Shown: positions 10,355 through 23,204 of the stretch, one piece after another | Layout of the letters: every line of letters starts with the position of its first letter | How positions within the stretch are numbered: the first letter of the stretch is position 1 | Source of the DNA: Hydractinia symbiolongicarpus | Taxonomy: Eukaryota; Cnidaria; Hydrozoa; Anthoathecata; Hydractiniidae | Direction: 5' to 3' | Length of the DNA stretch: 64,000 nt | Assembly (NCBI RefSeq): GCF_029227915.1 | Contig: NC_079884.1 | Coordinates: 30,568,001 to 30,632,000 of the forward strand | Notes under the pieces: model-generated | The model's input: only the letters and a program-made list of their open reading frames with translations | Databases searched by the model: none | What the model was told of the DNA's origin: nothing | Translations under genes and position numbers: made by a program

Positions 10355-11370
10355 ATTTTTTAAATTATTATTTCACCACTAAAACCCATGAGACATGTAG
10401 TTTTTAAAAATGTTTTCATTTTTGATGAGACGCTGAATAAAGGAAGTTTAATCGCCGGTAAACGAAAACCCGCGATTTCCCGTAAATCCCGGACTCAGAC
10501 CGTATAGTCAAAAGTATACAAAGAAAGTACCCAGGGAGTAAACTCATTTCCCGAACGATTTTTTAAATTAATTTTTCACCACTAAAACGTATGAGACTTG
10601 TAGTTTTCAGAAATGTTTTCATTTTTGATGAGACATTTAATGAAAGTGGTTTAATCGCCGGCAAACGAAAACCCGCGATTTCCTGTAAATCCCGGGCTTG
10701 GCTCGTATAGTCGAATGTATACAAAGAAAGTACCCAGGGAGTAAACTCATTTCCCGAACGATTTTTTAAATTATTTTTTCACCACTAAAACGCATGAGAT
10801 TTGTAGTTTTTAAAAATGTTTTCATTTTTGATGAGACGCTAAATGAAAGGGGTTTAATCGCCGGCAAACGAAAACCCGCGATTTCCCGTAAATCCCGGAC
10901 TCAGCCCGTATAGTCAAAAGAATACAAAGAAAGTACCCAGGGAGTTATCTCATTTCCCGAACGATTTTTTAAATTATTTTTTCACCACTAAAACGTATGA
11001 GACTTGTAGTTTTCAGAAATGTTTTCATTTTTGATTAGACATTTAATGAAAGTGGTTTAATCGCCGGCAAACGAAAACCCGCGATTTCCCGTAAATCCCG
11101 GGCTTGGCTCGTATAGTCAAATGTATACAAAGAAAGTGCCCAGGGAGTAAACTCATTTCCCGAACGATTTTTTAAGTTATTTTTTCACCACTAAAACGCA
11201 TGAGACTTGTAGTTTTCAAAAATGTTTTCATTTTTGATGAGACGCCTAATGAAAGGGGTTTAATTGCCGGCAAACGAAAACCCGCAATTTCCCGTAAATC
11301 CCAGACTCGGCCCGTATAGTCAACAGTATACAAAGAAAGTACCCAGGAAGTAAAGTCATTTCCCGAACGA
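10355..11370 (+). repeat. 1,015-bp five-monomer unit, tandem copy 2
   Basis: This is the second tandem copy of the unit at 9,340-10,354, with few visible differences, such as gattagac near 11,034 where copy 1 has gatgagac. It overlaps the start of the 10,870-13,010 block, so the two levels of duplication are nested. Confidence 0.8.
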
Positions 11371-13010
11371 TTTTTAAAATTATTTTTTCACCACTAAAAC
11401 GTATGAGACTTGTAGTTTTCAGAAATGTTTTCATTTTTGATGAGAGGCTTAATGAATGTGGTTTAATCGCCGGCAAACGAAAACCCGCCATTTCCCGTAA
11501 ACCCCGGACTCGGCCCGTATAGTCAAAAGTATACAAAGAAAGTACCCAGGAAGTAAACTCATTTCCCGAACGATTTTTTAAATTATTATTTCACCACTAA
11601 AACCCATGTGACTTGTAGTTTTTAAAAATGTTTTCATTTTTGATGAGACGCTGAATAAAGGAAGTTTAATCGCCGGTAAACGAAAACCCGCGATTTCCCG
11701 TAAATCCCGGACTCAGCCCGTATAGTCAAAAGTATACAAAGAAAGTACCCAGGGAGTAAACTCATTTCCCGAACGATTTTTTAAATTATTTTTTCACCAC
11801 TAAAACGTATGAGACTTGTAGTTTTCTGAAATGTTTTCATTTTTGATGAGACATTTAATGAAAGTGGTTTAATCGCCGGCAAACGAAAACCCGCGATTTC
11901 CCGTAAATCCCGGGCTTGGCTCGTATAGTCGAATGTATACAAAGAAAGTACCCAGGGAGTAAACTCATTTCCCGAACGATTTTTTAAATTATTTTTTCAC
12001 CACTAAAACGCATGAGACTTGTAGTTTTCAAAAATGTTTTCATTTTTGATGAGACGCTAAATGAAAGGGGTTTAATCGCCGGCACAGAAAACCCGCGATT
12101 TCCCGTAAATCCCGGGCTTGGCCCGTATAGTCGAATGTATACAAAGAAAGTACCCAGGGAGTAAACTCATTTCCCAAACGATTTTTTAAATTATTATGTC
12201 ACCACTAAAACGCATGAGACTTGTAGTTTTCAAAAGGGTTTTCATTTTTGATGAGACGCTGAATAAAAGAGGTTTAATCGCCGGCAAACGAAAACCCGCG
12301 ATTTCCCGTAAATCCCGGACTTGGCCCGTATAGTCAAAAGTATACAAAGAAAGTACCCTGTGAGTAAACTCATTTCCAAAACGATTTTTTAAATAATCTT
12401 TTCACCACTAAAACGCATGAGACTTTTAGTTTTTAAAAATGTTTTCATTTTTGATGAGACGCTAAATAAAAGAAGTTTAATCGACGGCAAACGAAAACCC
12501 GCCATTTCCCGTAAACCCCGGACATGGCCCGTATAGTCAAAAGTATACAAAGAAAGTACCCAGGGAGTAAACTCATTTCCCGAACGATTTTTTAAATTAT
12601 TATTTCACCACTAAAACCCATGAGACATGTAGTTTTTAAAAATGTTTTCATTTTTGATGAGACGCTGAATAAAGGAAGTTTAATCGCCGGTAAACGAAAA
12701 CCCGCGATTTCCCGTAAATCCCGGACTCAGACCGTATAGTCAAAAGTATACAAAGAAAGTACCCAGGGAGTAAACTCATTTCCCGAACGATTTTTTAAAT
12801 TAATTTTTCACCACTAAAACGTATGAGACTTGTAGTTTTCAGAAATGTTTTCATTTTTGATGAGACATTTAATGAAAGTGGTTTAATCGCCGGCAAACGA
12901 AAACCCGCGATTTCCTGTAAATCCCGCGCTTGGCTCGTATAGTCGAATGTATACAAAGAAAGTACCCAGGGAGTAAACTCATTTCCCGAACGATTTTTTA
13001 AATTATTTTT
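10870..13010 (+). repeat. ~2.14-kb block, copy 2 of the 3,247-bp offset pair
   Basis: This copy matches 7,620-9,760. Small private differences are visible: ttttctgaaatg near 11,821 where copy 1 has ttttcagaaatg, and cccgcgcttgg near 12,925 where copy 1 has cccgggcttgg. They show it is a diverging duplicate rather than a verbatim repeat of the assembly. Confidence 0.77.
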
Positions 13011-13529
13011 TCACCACTAAAACGTATGAGGCTTGTAGTTTTCAGAAATGTTTTCATTTTTGATCAGAGGCTTAATGAATGTGGTTTAATCGCCGGCAAA
13101 CGAAAACCCGCGATTTTCCGTAAATCCCGGGCTTGGCCCGTATAGTCGAATGTATACAAAGAAAGTACCCTGTGAGTAAACTCATTTCCAAAACGATTTT
13201 TTAAATTATCTTTTCACCACTAAAACGCATGAGACTTGTAGTTTTTAAAAATGTTTTCATTTTTGATGAGACGCTAAATAAAAGAAGTTTAATCGACGGC
13301 AAACGAAAACCCGCCATTTCCCGTAAACCCCGGACACGGCCCGTATAGTCAAAAGTATACAAAGAAAGTACCCAGGGAGTAAACTCATTTCCCGAACGAT
13401 TTTTTAAATTATTATTTCACCACTAAAACCCATGAGACATGTAGTTTTTAAAAATGTTTTCATTTTTGATGAGACGCTGAATAAAGGAAGTTTAATCGCC
13501 GGTAAACGAAAACCCGCGATTTCCCGTAA

Positions 13530-14800
13530 ATCCCGGACTCAGCCCGTATAGTCAAAAGTATACAAAGAAAGTACCCAGGGAGTAAACTCATTTCCCGAAC
13601 GATTTTTTAAATTAATTTTTCACCACTAAAACGTATGAGACTTGTAGTTTTCAGAAATGTTTTCATTTTTGATGAGACATTCAATGAAAGTGGTTTAATC
13701 GCCGGCAAAAGAAAACCCGCGATTTCCCGTAAATCCCGGGCTTGGCTCGTATAGTCGAATGTATACAAAGAAAGTACCCAGGGAGTAAACTCATTTCCCG
13801 AACGATTTTTTAATTATTTTTTCACCACTAAAACGCATGAGATTTGTAGTTTTTAAAAATGTTTTCATTTTTGATGAGACGCTAAATGAAAGGGGTTTAA
13901 TCGCCGGCAAACAAAAACCCGCGATTTCCCGTAAATCCCGGGCTTGGCCCGTATAGTCGAATGTATGCAAAGAAAGTACCCAGGGAGTAAACTCATTTCC
14001 CAAACGATTTTTTAAATTATTTTGTCACCACTAAAACGCATGAGACTTGTAGTTTTCAAAAGTGTTTTCATTTTTGATGAGACGCTGAATAAAAGAGGTT
14101 TAATCGCCGGCAAACGAAAACCCGCAATTTCCCGTAAATCCCGGATTCGGCCCGTATAGTCAAAAGTATACAAAGAAAGTACCCAAGGAGTAAACTCATT
14201 TCCCGAATTGATTTTTAAAATTATTATTTCACTACTAAAGCCCATGAGACTTGTAGTTTTTAAAAATATTTTCATTTTTGATGAGACGCTGAATAAAGGA
14301 AGTTTAATCGCCGGTAAACAAAAACCCGCGATTTCCCGTAAATCCCGGACTCAGCCCGTATAGTCAAAAGAATACAAAGAAAGTACCCAGGGAGTTATCT
14401 CATTTCCCGAACGATTTTTTAAATTATTTTTTCACCACTAAAACGTATGAGACTTGTAGTTTTCAGAAATGTTTTCATTTTTGATGACACCGTTAATGAA
14501 AGTGGTTTAATCGCCGGCAAACGAAAACCCGCGATTTCCCGTAAATCCCGGACTCAGCCCGTATAGTCAAAAGAATACAAAGAAAGTACCCAGGGAGTTA
14601 TCTCATTTCCCGAACGATTTTTTAAATTATTTTCTCACCACTAAAACGTATGAGACTTGTAGTTTTCAGAAATGTTTTCATTTTTGATGAGACACTTAAT
14701 GAAAGTGGTTTATTCGCCGGCAAACGAAAACCCGCGATTTCCCGTAAATCCCGGGCTTGGCTCGTATAGTCGAATGTATACAAAGAAAGTACCCAGGGAG
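13530..14800 (+). repeat. ~1.27-kb block, second copy of 6.63-7.90 kb
   Basis: It contains the same ordered rare variants as 6,630-7,900 at an offset near 6,900 bp. Private changes include gatgacac near 14,485 (gatgagac in copy 1) and cgaattgattttt near 14,204 (cgaacgattttt in copy 1). The run 14,800-15,590 that follows is ordinary satellite with one inserted base (cgccggataaacg) near 14,925. Confidence 0.72.
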
Positions 14801-15589
14801 TAAACTCATTTCCCGAACGATTTTTTAAATTATTTTTTCATCACTAAAACGCATGAGACTTGTAGTTTTCAAAAATGTTTTCATTTTTGATGAGACGCTG
14901 AATAAAAGAGGTTTAATCGCCGGATAAACGAAAACCCGCAATTTCCCGTAAATCCCGGACTCGGCCCGTATAGTCAAAAGTATACAAAGAAAGTACCCAG
15001 GGAGTAAACTCATTTCCCGAACGATTTTTAAAATTATTATTTCACTACTAAAGCCCATGAGACTTGTAGTTTTTAAAAATATTTTCATTTTTGATGAGAC
15101 GCTTAATGAATGTGGTTTAATCGCCGGCAAACGAAAACCCGCGATTTCCCGTAAATCCAGGACTCGGCCCGTATAGTCAACAGTATACAAAGAAAGTACC
15201 CAGGAAGTAAACTCATTTCCCGAACGATTTTTAAAATTATTTTTTCACCACTAAAACGTATGAGACTTGTAGTTTTTAAAAATGTTTTCATTTTTGATGA
15301 GAGGCTTAATGAATGTGGTTTAATCGCCGGTAAACGAAAACCCGCCATTTCCCGTAAACCCCGGACTCGGTCCGTATAGTCAAAAGTATACAAAGAAAGT
15401 ACCCAGGGAGTAAACTCATTTCCCGAACGATTTTTTAAATTATTTTTTCACCACTAAAACGTAAGAGACTTGTAGTTTTCAGAAATGTTTTCATTTTTGA
15501 TGAGTCATTTAATGAATGTGGTTTAATCGCCGGCAAACAAAAACCCGCGATTTTCCGCAAATCCCGGGCTTGGCCCGTATAGTCGAATG

Positions 15590-17415
15590 TATACAAAGAA
15601 AGTACCCTGTGAGTAAACTCATTTCCACAACGATTTTTTAAATTGTCTTTTCACCACTAAAACGCATGAGACTTGTAGTTTTTAAAAATGTTTTCATTTT
15701 TGATGAGACGCTAAATGAAAGGGGTTTAATCGCCGGCAAACGAAAACCCGCGATTTCCCGTAAATCCCGGGCTTGGCACGTATAGTCGAATGTATACAAA
15801 GAAAGTACCCAGGGAGTAAACTCATTTCCCGAACGATTTCTTAAATTATTTTTTCACCACTAAAACGCATGAGATTTGTAGTTTTTAAAAATGTTTTCAT
15901 TTTTGATGAGACGCTAAATGAAAGGGGTTTAATCGCCGGCAAACGAAAACCCGCGATTTCCCGTAAATCCCGGGCTTGGCCCATATAGTCGAATGTATGC
16001 AAAGAAAGTACCCAGGGAGTAAACTCATTTCCCAAACGATTTTTTAAATTATTTTGTCACCACTAAAACGCATGAGACTTGTAGTTTTAAAAAATGTTTT
16101 CATTTTTGATGAGACGCTAAATGAAAGGGGTTTAATCGCCGGCAAAGAAAACCCGCGATTTCCCGTAAATCCCGGGCTTGGCCCGTATAGTCGAATGTAT
16201 ACAAAGAAAGTACCCAGGGAGTAAACTCATTTCCCAAACGATTTTTTAAATTATTATGTCACCACTAAAACGCATGAGACTTGTAGTTTTCAAAAGTGTT
16301 TTCATTTTTGATGAGACGCTGAATAAAAGAGGTTTAATCGCCGGCAAACGAAAACCCGCGATTTCCCGTAAATCCCGGACTCGGCCCGTATAGTCAAAAG
16401 TATACAAAGAAAGTACCCAGGGAGTAAACTCATTTCCCGAACGATTTTTTAAATTATTTTTTCACCACTAAAACGTATGAGACTTGTAGTTTTCAGAAAT
16501 GTTTTCATTTTTGATGAGAGGCTTAATGAATGTGGTTTAATCGCCGGCAAACAAAAACCCGCGATTTTCCGTAAATCCCGTGCTTGGCCCGTATAGTCGA
16601 ATGTATACAAAGAAAGTACCCTGTGAGTAAACTCATTTCCAAAACGATTTTTTAAATTGTCTTTTCACCACTAAAACGCATGAGACTTGTAGTTTTTAAA
16701 AATGTTTTCATTTTTGATGAGACGCTAAATGAAAGGGGTTTAATCGCCGGCAAACGAAAACCCGCGATTTCCCGTAAATCCCGGGCTTGGCCCGTATAGT
16801 CGAATGTATACAAAGAAAGTACCCAGGAAGTAAACTCATTTCCCGAACGATTTTTTAATTTATTTTTTCACCACTAAAACGCATGAGATTTGTAGTTTTT
16901 AAAAATGTTTTCATTTTTGATGAGACGCTAAATGAAAGGGGTTTAATCGCCGGCAAACGAAAACCCGCGATTTCCCGTAAATCCCGGGCTTGGCCCATAT
17001 AGTCGAATGTATGCAAAGAAAGTACCCAGGGAGTAAACTCATTTCCCAAACGATTTTTTAAATTATTTTGTCACCACTAAAACGCATGAGACTTGTAGTT
17101 TTCAAAAGTGTTTTCATTTTTGATGAGACGCTGAATAAAAGAGGTTTAATCGCCGGCAAACGAAAACCCACAATTTCCCGTAAATCCCGGACTCGGCCCG
17201 TATAGTCAAAAGTATACAAAGAAAGTACCCAGGGAGTAAACTCATTTCCCGAACGATTTTTAAAATTATTATTTCACTACTAAAGCCCATAAGACTTGTA
17301 GTTTTTAAAAATGTTTTCATTTTTTATGAGACGCTGAATAAAGGAAGTTTAATCGCCGGTATACGAAAACCCGCGATTTCCCGTAAATCCCGGACTCAGC
17401 CCGTATAGTCAAAAG
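15590..17415 (+). repeat. 1,826-bp nine-monomer unit, tandem copy 1
   Basis: Landmarks repeat at +1,826 bp: the ccctgtgag joint (15,605 and 17,431) and the unusual gttttaaaaaatg arm (gtag at 16,081 and 17,907). Inside the unit, monomers with gagatttgtag plus gtatgcaaag start near 15,841 and 16,855, so it splits into 5 and 4 monomers. aaattgtctttt starts mark the preceding monomers. Confidence 0.82.
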
Positions 17416-19241
17416 AATACAAAGAAAGTACCCTGTGAGTAAACTCATTTCCAAAACGATTTTTTAAATTGTCTTTTCACCACTAAAACGCATAAGACTT
17501 GTAGTTTTTAAAAATGTTTTCATTTTTGATGAGACGCTAAATCAAAGGGGTTTAATCGCCGGCAAACGAAAACCCGCGATTTCCCGTAAATCCCGGGCTT
17601 GGCTCGTATAGTCGAATGTATACAAAGAAAGTACCCAGGGAGTAAACTCATTTCCCGAACGATTTTTTAAACTATTTTTTCACCACTAAAACGCATGAGA
17701 TTTGTAGTTTTTAAAAATGTTTTCATTTTTGATGAGACGCTAAATGAAAGGGGTTTAATCGCCGGCAAACGAAAACCCGCGATTTCCCGTAAATCCCGGG
17801 CTTGGCCCATATAGTCGAATGTATGCAAAGAAAGTACCCAGGGAGTAAACTCATTTCCCAAACGATTTTTTAAATTATTTTGTCACCACTAAAACGCATG
17901 AGACTTGTAGTTTTAAAAAATGTTTTCATTTTTGATGAGACGCTAAATGAAAGGGGTTTAATCGCCGGCAAAGAAAACCCGCGATTTCCCGTAAATCCCG
18001 CGCTTGGCCCGTATAGTCGAATGTATACAAAGAAAGTACCCAGGGAGTAAACTCATTTCCCAAACGATTTTTTAATTTATTATGTCACCCCTAAAACGCA
18101 TGAGACTTGTAGTTTTCAAAAGTGTTTTCATTTTTGATGAGACGCTGAATAAAAGAGGTTTAATCGCCGGCAAACGAAAACCCGCGATTTCCCGTAAATC
18201 CCGGACTCGGCCCGTATAGTCAAAAGTATACAAAGAAAGTACCCAGGGAGTAAACTCATTTCCCGAACGATTTTTTAAATTATTTTTTCACCACTAAAAC
18301 GTATGAGACTTGTAGTTTTCAGAAATGTTTTCATTTTTGATGAGAGGCTTAATGAATGTGGTTTAATCGCCGGCAAACAAAAACCCGCGATTTTCCGTAA
18401 ATCCCGGATTTGGCCCGTATAGTCTAATGTATACAAATAAAGTACCCTGTGAGTAAACTCATTTCCAAAACGATTTTTTAAATTGTCTTTTTACCACTAA
18501 AACGCATGAGACTTGTAGTTTTTAAAAATGTTTTCATTTTTGATGAGACGCTAAATGAAAGGGGTTTAATCGCCGGCAAACGAAAACCCGCGATTTCCCG
18601 TAAATCCCGGGCTTGGCTCGTATAGTCGAATGTATACAAAGAAAGTACCCAGGAAGTAAACTCATTTCCCGAACGATTTTTTAAATTATTTTTTCACCAC
18701 TAAAACGCATGAGATTTGTAGTTTTTAAAAATGTTTTCATTTTTGATGAGACGCTAAATGAAAGGGGTTTAATCGCCGGCAAACGAAAACCCGCAATTTC
18801 CCGTAAATCCCGGGCTTGGCCCATATAGTCGAATGTATGCAAAGAAAGTACCCAGGGAGTAAACTCATTTCCCAAACGATTTTTTAAATTATTTTGTCAC
18901 CACTAAAACGCATGAGACTTGTAGTTTTCAAAAGTGTTTTCATTTTTGATGAGACGCTGAATAAAAGAGGTTTAATCGCCGGCAAACGAAAACCCGCAAT
19001 TTCCCGTAAATCCCGGACTCGGCCCGTATAGTCAAAAGTATACAAAGAAAGTACCCAGGGAGTAAACTCATTTCCAGAACGATTTTTAAAATTATTATTT
19101 CACTACTAAAGCCCATGAGACTTGTAGTTTTTAAAAATGTTTTCATTTTTGATGAGACGCTGAATAAAGGAAGTTTAATCGCCGGTAAACGAAAACCCGC
19201 GATTTCCCGTAAATCCCGGACTCAGCCCGTATAGTCAAAAG
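17416..19241 (+). repeat. 1,826-bp nine-monomer unit, tandem copy 2
   Basis: Second copy of 15,590-17,415, with gagatttgtag/gtatgcaaag monomers near 17,667 and 18,681, again 5 monomers apart. Private changes include tagtctaatg and acaaataaag near 18,422-18,440 and a tttttaccac start near 18,487. Confidence 0.82.
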
Positions 19242-19264
19242 AATACAAAGAAAGTACCCAGGGA

Positions 19265-20076
19265 GTTGTCTCATTTCCCGAACGATTTTTTAAATTATTT
19301 TTTCACCACTAAAACGTATGAGACTTGTAGTTTTCAGAAATGTTTTCATTTTTGATGAGACATTTAATGAAAGTGGTTTAATCGCCGGCAAACGAAAACC
19401 CGCAATTTCCCGTAAATCCCGGACTCGGCCCGTATATTCAAAAGTATACAAAGAAAGTACCCAGGGAGTAAACTCATTTCCCGAACGATTTTTAAAATTA
19501 TTATTTCACTACTAAAGCCCATGAGACTTGTAGTTTTTAAAAATGTTTTCATTTTTGATGAGACGCTGAATAAAGGAAGTTTAATCGCCGGTAAACGAAA
19601 ACCCGCGATTTCCCGTAAATCCCGGACTCAGCCCGTATAGTCAAAAGAATACAAAGAAAGTACCCAGGGAGTTGTCTCATTTCCCGAACGATTTTTTAAA
19701 TTATTTTTTCACCACTAAAACGTATGAGACTTGTAGTTTTCAGAAATGTTTTCATTTTTGATGAGACATTTAATGAAAGTGGTTTAATCGCCGGCAAACG
19801 AAAACCCGCAATTTCCCGTAAATCCCGGACTCGGCCCGTATATTCAAAAGTATACAAAGAAAGTACCCAGGGAGTAAACTCATTTCCCGAACGATTTTTA
19901 AAATTATTATTTCACTACTAAAGCCCATGAGACTTGTAGTTTTTAAAAATGTTTTCATTTTTGATGAGACGCTGAATAAAGGAAGTTTAATCGCCGGTAA
20001 ACGAAAACCCGCGATTTCCCGTAAATCCCGGACTCAGCCCGTATAGTCAAAAGAATACAAAGAAAGTACCCAGGGA
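19265..20076 (+). repeat. 406-bp dimer, two tandem copies
   Basis: The joint gttgtctc (19,265 and 19,671) and the rare gtatattcaaaag (cgtatattca at 19,431 and 19,837) repeat at exactly 406 bp. The dimer is an A-start monomer followed by a D-type ttaaaattattatttcactac monomer. The copies look the same throughout by eye, which implies a very recent local duplication. Confidence 0.85.
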
Positions 20077-20690
20077 GTTATCTCATTTCCCGAACGATTT
20101 TTTAAATTATTTTTTCACCACTAAAACGTATGAGACTTGTAGTTTTCAGAAATGTTTTCATTTTTGATGAGACATTTAATGAAAGTGGTTTAATCGCCGG
20201 CAAACGAAAACCCGCGATTTCCCGTAAATCCCGGACTCAGCCCGTATAGTCAAAAGAATACAAAGAAAGTACCCAGGGAGTTATCTCATTTCCCGAACGA
20301 TTTTTTAAATTATTTTTTCACCACTAAAACGTATGAGACTTGTAGTTTTCAGAAATGTTTTCATTTTTGATGAGACATTTAATGAAAGTGGTTTAATCGC
20401 CGGCAAACGAAAACCCGCGATTTCCCGTAAATCCCGGACTCAGCCGGTATAGTCAAAAGAATACAAAGAAAGTACCCAGGGAGTTATCTCATTTCCCGAA
20501 CGATTTTTTAAATTATTTTTTCACCACTAAAACGTATGAGACTTGTAGTTTTCAGAAATGTTTTCATTTTTGATGAGACATTTAATGAAAGTGGTTTAAT
20601 CGCTGGCAAACGAAAACCCGCGATTTCCCGTAAATCCCGGGCTTGGCTCGTATAGTCGAATGTATACAAAGAAAGTACCCAGGGAGTAAA
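20077..20690 (+). repeat. Locally homogenised monomer run (203-bp steps)
   Basis: Three successive near-identical A/D hybrid monomers have gttatctc joints at 20,077, 20,280 and 20,483. Neighbouring monomers elsewhere usually differ in class, so this run marks single-monomer amplification. The third changes to a cccgggcttggctcg end. The following 20,690-21,870 is mixed G, D, B, F and A satellite without a gene. Confidence 0.78.
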
Positions 20691-20695
20691 CTCAT

Positions 20696-20898
20696 TTCCC
20701 GAACGATTTTTTAAATTATTTTTTCACCACTAAAACGCATGAGACTTGTAGTTTTCAAAAATGTTTTCATTTTTGATGAGACGCTTAATGAAAGGGGTTT
20801 AATCGCCGGCAAACGAAAACCCGCCATTTCCCGTAAACCCCGGACTCGGCCCGTATAGTCAAAAGTATACAAAGAAAGTACCCAGGGAGTAAACTCAT
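20696..20898 (+). repeat. Exemplar monomer, class G (203 bp)
   Basis: Markers are gagacgcttaatgaaagggg with an intact ggcaaacg. Many G copies end with tagtcaacagtatac and ggaagtaaactc, and are followed by a cgatttttaaaatta start. Class G is concentrated at 25.2-26.4 kb and 53.4-56.7 kb. Confidence 0.83.
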
Positions 20899-21869
20899 TT
20901 CCCGAACGATTTTTTAAATTATTATTTCACCACTAAAACCCATGAGACTTGTAGTTTTTAAAAATGTTTTCATTTTTGATGAGACGCTGAATAAAGGAAG
21001 TTTAATCGCCGGTAAACGAAAACCCGCGATTTCCCGTAAATCCCGGACTCAGCCCGTATAGTCAAAAGTATACAAAGAAAGTACCCAGGGAGTAAACTCA
21101 TTTCCCGAACGATTTTTTAAATTATTTTTTCACCACTAAAACGTAAGAGACTTGTAGTTTTCAAAAATGTTTTCATTTTTGATGAGACGCTAAATGAAAG
21201 GGGTTTAATCGCCGGCAAAGAAAACCCGCGATTTTCCGTAAATCCCGGGCTTGGCCCGTATAGTCGAATGTATACAAAGAAAGTACCCTGTGAGTAAACT
21301 CATTTCCAAAACGATTTTTTAAATTATTTTTTCACCACTAAAACGCATGAGACTTGTAGTTTTTAAAAATGTTTTCATTTTTGATGAGACGCTGAATAAA
21401 AGAAGTTTAATCGACGGCAAAGAAAACCCGCCATTTCCCGTAAAACCCGGACACGGCCCGTATAGTGAAAAGTATACAAAGAAAGTACCCAGGGAGTAAA
21501 CTCATTTCCCGAACGATTTTTTAAATTATTATTTCACCACTAAAACCCATGAGACATGTAGTTTTTAAAAATGTTTTCATTTTTGATGAGACGCTGAATA
21601 AAGGAGGTTTAATCGCCGGTAAACGAAAACCCGCGATTTCCCGTAAATCCCGGACTCAGCCCGTATAGTCAAAAGTATACAAAGAAAGTACCCAGGGAGT
21701 AAACTCATTTCCCGAACGATTTTTTAAATTAATTTTTCACCACTAAAACGTATGAGACTTGTAGTTTTCAGAAATGTTTTCATTTTTGATGAGACATTCA
21801 ATGAAAGTGGTTTAATCGCCGGCAAACGAAAACCCGCGATTTCCCGTAAATCCCGGGCTTGGCTCGTAT

Positions 21870-23165
21870 AGTCGAATGTATACAAAGAAAGTACCCAGGG
21901 AGTAAACTCATTTCCCGAACGATTTTTTAAATTATTTTTTCACCACTAAAACGCATGAGATTTGTAGTTTTTAAAAATGTTTTCATTTTTGATGAGACGC
22001 TAAATGAAAGGGGTTTAATCACCGGCAAATGAAAACCCGCGATTTCCCGTAAATCCCGGGCTTGGCCCGTATAGTCGAATGTATGCAAAGAAAGTACCCA
22101 GGGAGGAAACTCATTTCCCAAACGATTTTTTAAATTATTTTGTCACCACTAAAACGCATGAGACTTGTAGTTTTCAAAAGTGTTTTCATTTTTGATGAGA
22201 CGCTGAATAAAAGAGGTTTAATCGCCGGCAAACGAAAACCCGCAATTTCCCGTAAATCCCGGACTCGGCCCGTATAGTCAAAAGTATACAAAGAAAGTAC
22301 CCAGGGAGTAAACTCATTTCCCGAACGATTTTTAAAATTATTATTTCACTACTAAAGCCCATGAGACTTGTAGTTTTTAAAAATATTTTCATTTTTGATG
22401 AGACGCTGAATAAAGGAAGTTTAATCGCCGGTAAACAAAAACCCGCGATTTCCCGTAAATCCCGGACTCAGCCCGTATAGTCAAAAGAATACAAAGAAAG
22501 TACCCAGGGAGTTATCTCATTTCCCGAACGATTTTTTAAATTATTTTTTCACCACTAAAACGTATGTGACTTGTAGTTTTCAGAAATGTTTTCATTTTTG
22601 ATGAGACATTTAATGAAAGTGGTTTAATCGCCGGCAAACGAAAACCCGCGATTTCCCGTAAATCCCGGACTCAGCCCGTATAGTCAAAAGAATACAAAGA
22701 AAGTACCCAGGGAGTTATCTCATTTCCCGAACGATTTTTTAAATTATTTTCTCACCACTAAAACGTATGAGACTTGTAGTTTTCAGAAATGTTTTCATTT
22801 TTGATGAGACATTTAATGAAAGTGGTTTAATCGCCGGCAAACGAAAACCCGCGATTTCGCGTAAATCCCGGGCTTGGCTCGTATAGTCGAATGTATACAA
22901 AGAAAGTACCCAGGGAGTAAACTCATTTCCCGAACGATTTTTTAAATTATTTTTTCACCACTAAAACGCATGAGACTTGTAGTTTTCAAGAATGTTTTCA
23001 TTTTTGATGAGACGCTTAATGAAAGGGGTTTAATCGCCGGCAAACGAAAACCTGCGATTTCCCGTAAATCCCGGACTCGGCCCGTATAGTCAACAGTATA
23101 CAAAGAAAGTACCCAGGAAGTAAACTCATTTCCCGAACGATTTTTAAAATTATTTTTTCACCACT
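21870..23165 (+). repeat. ~1.3-kb block, copy 1 of three
   Basis: The block starts with the gagatttgtag/gtatgcaaag monomer, then attttgtcacc and cactactaaagccc monomers, two A/D hybrids (one with the rare cgtatgtgac at 22,561) and a G-type monomer with caagaatg. It recurs at +2,231 bp (24,100-25,395; cgtatgtga at 24,792) and again near 28,580-29,870 (cgtatgtgac at 29,256). The offset of 2,231 bp is about 11 monomers. Confidence 0.77.
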
Positions 23166-23204
23166 AAAACGTATGAGACTTGTAGTTTTTAGAAATGTTT
23201 TCAT

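Noticed and set aside
14825-15190. Longest ORF in the window (121 codons, minus strand) and the many 60-111-codon ORFs on both strands
   Set aside because: They recur with monomer phase, span monomers in different frames, overlap each other on opposite strands and change length with single-base class variants. The 203-bp unit is not a multiple of 3, and I see no promoter, intron or unique coding sequence.
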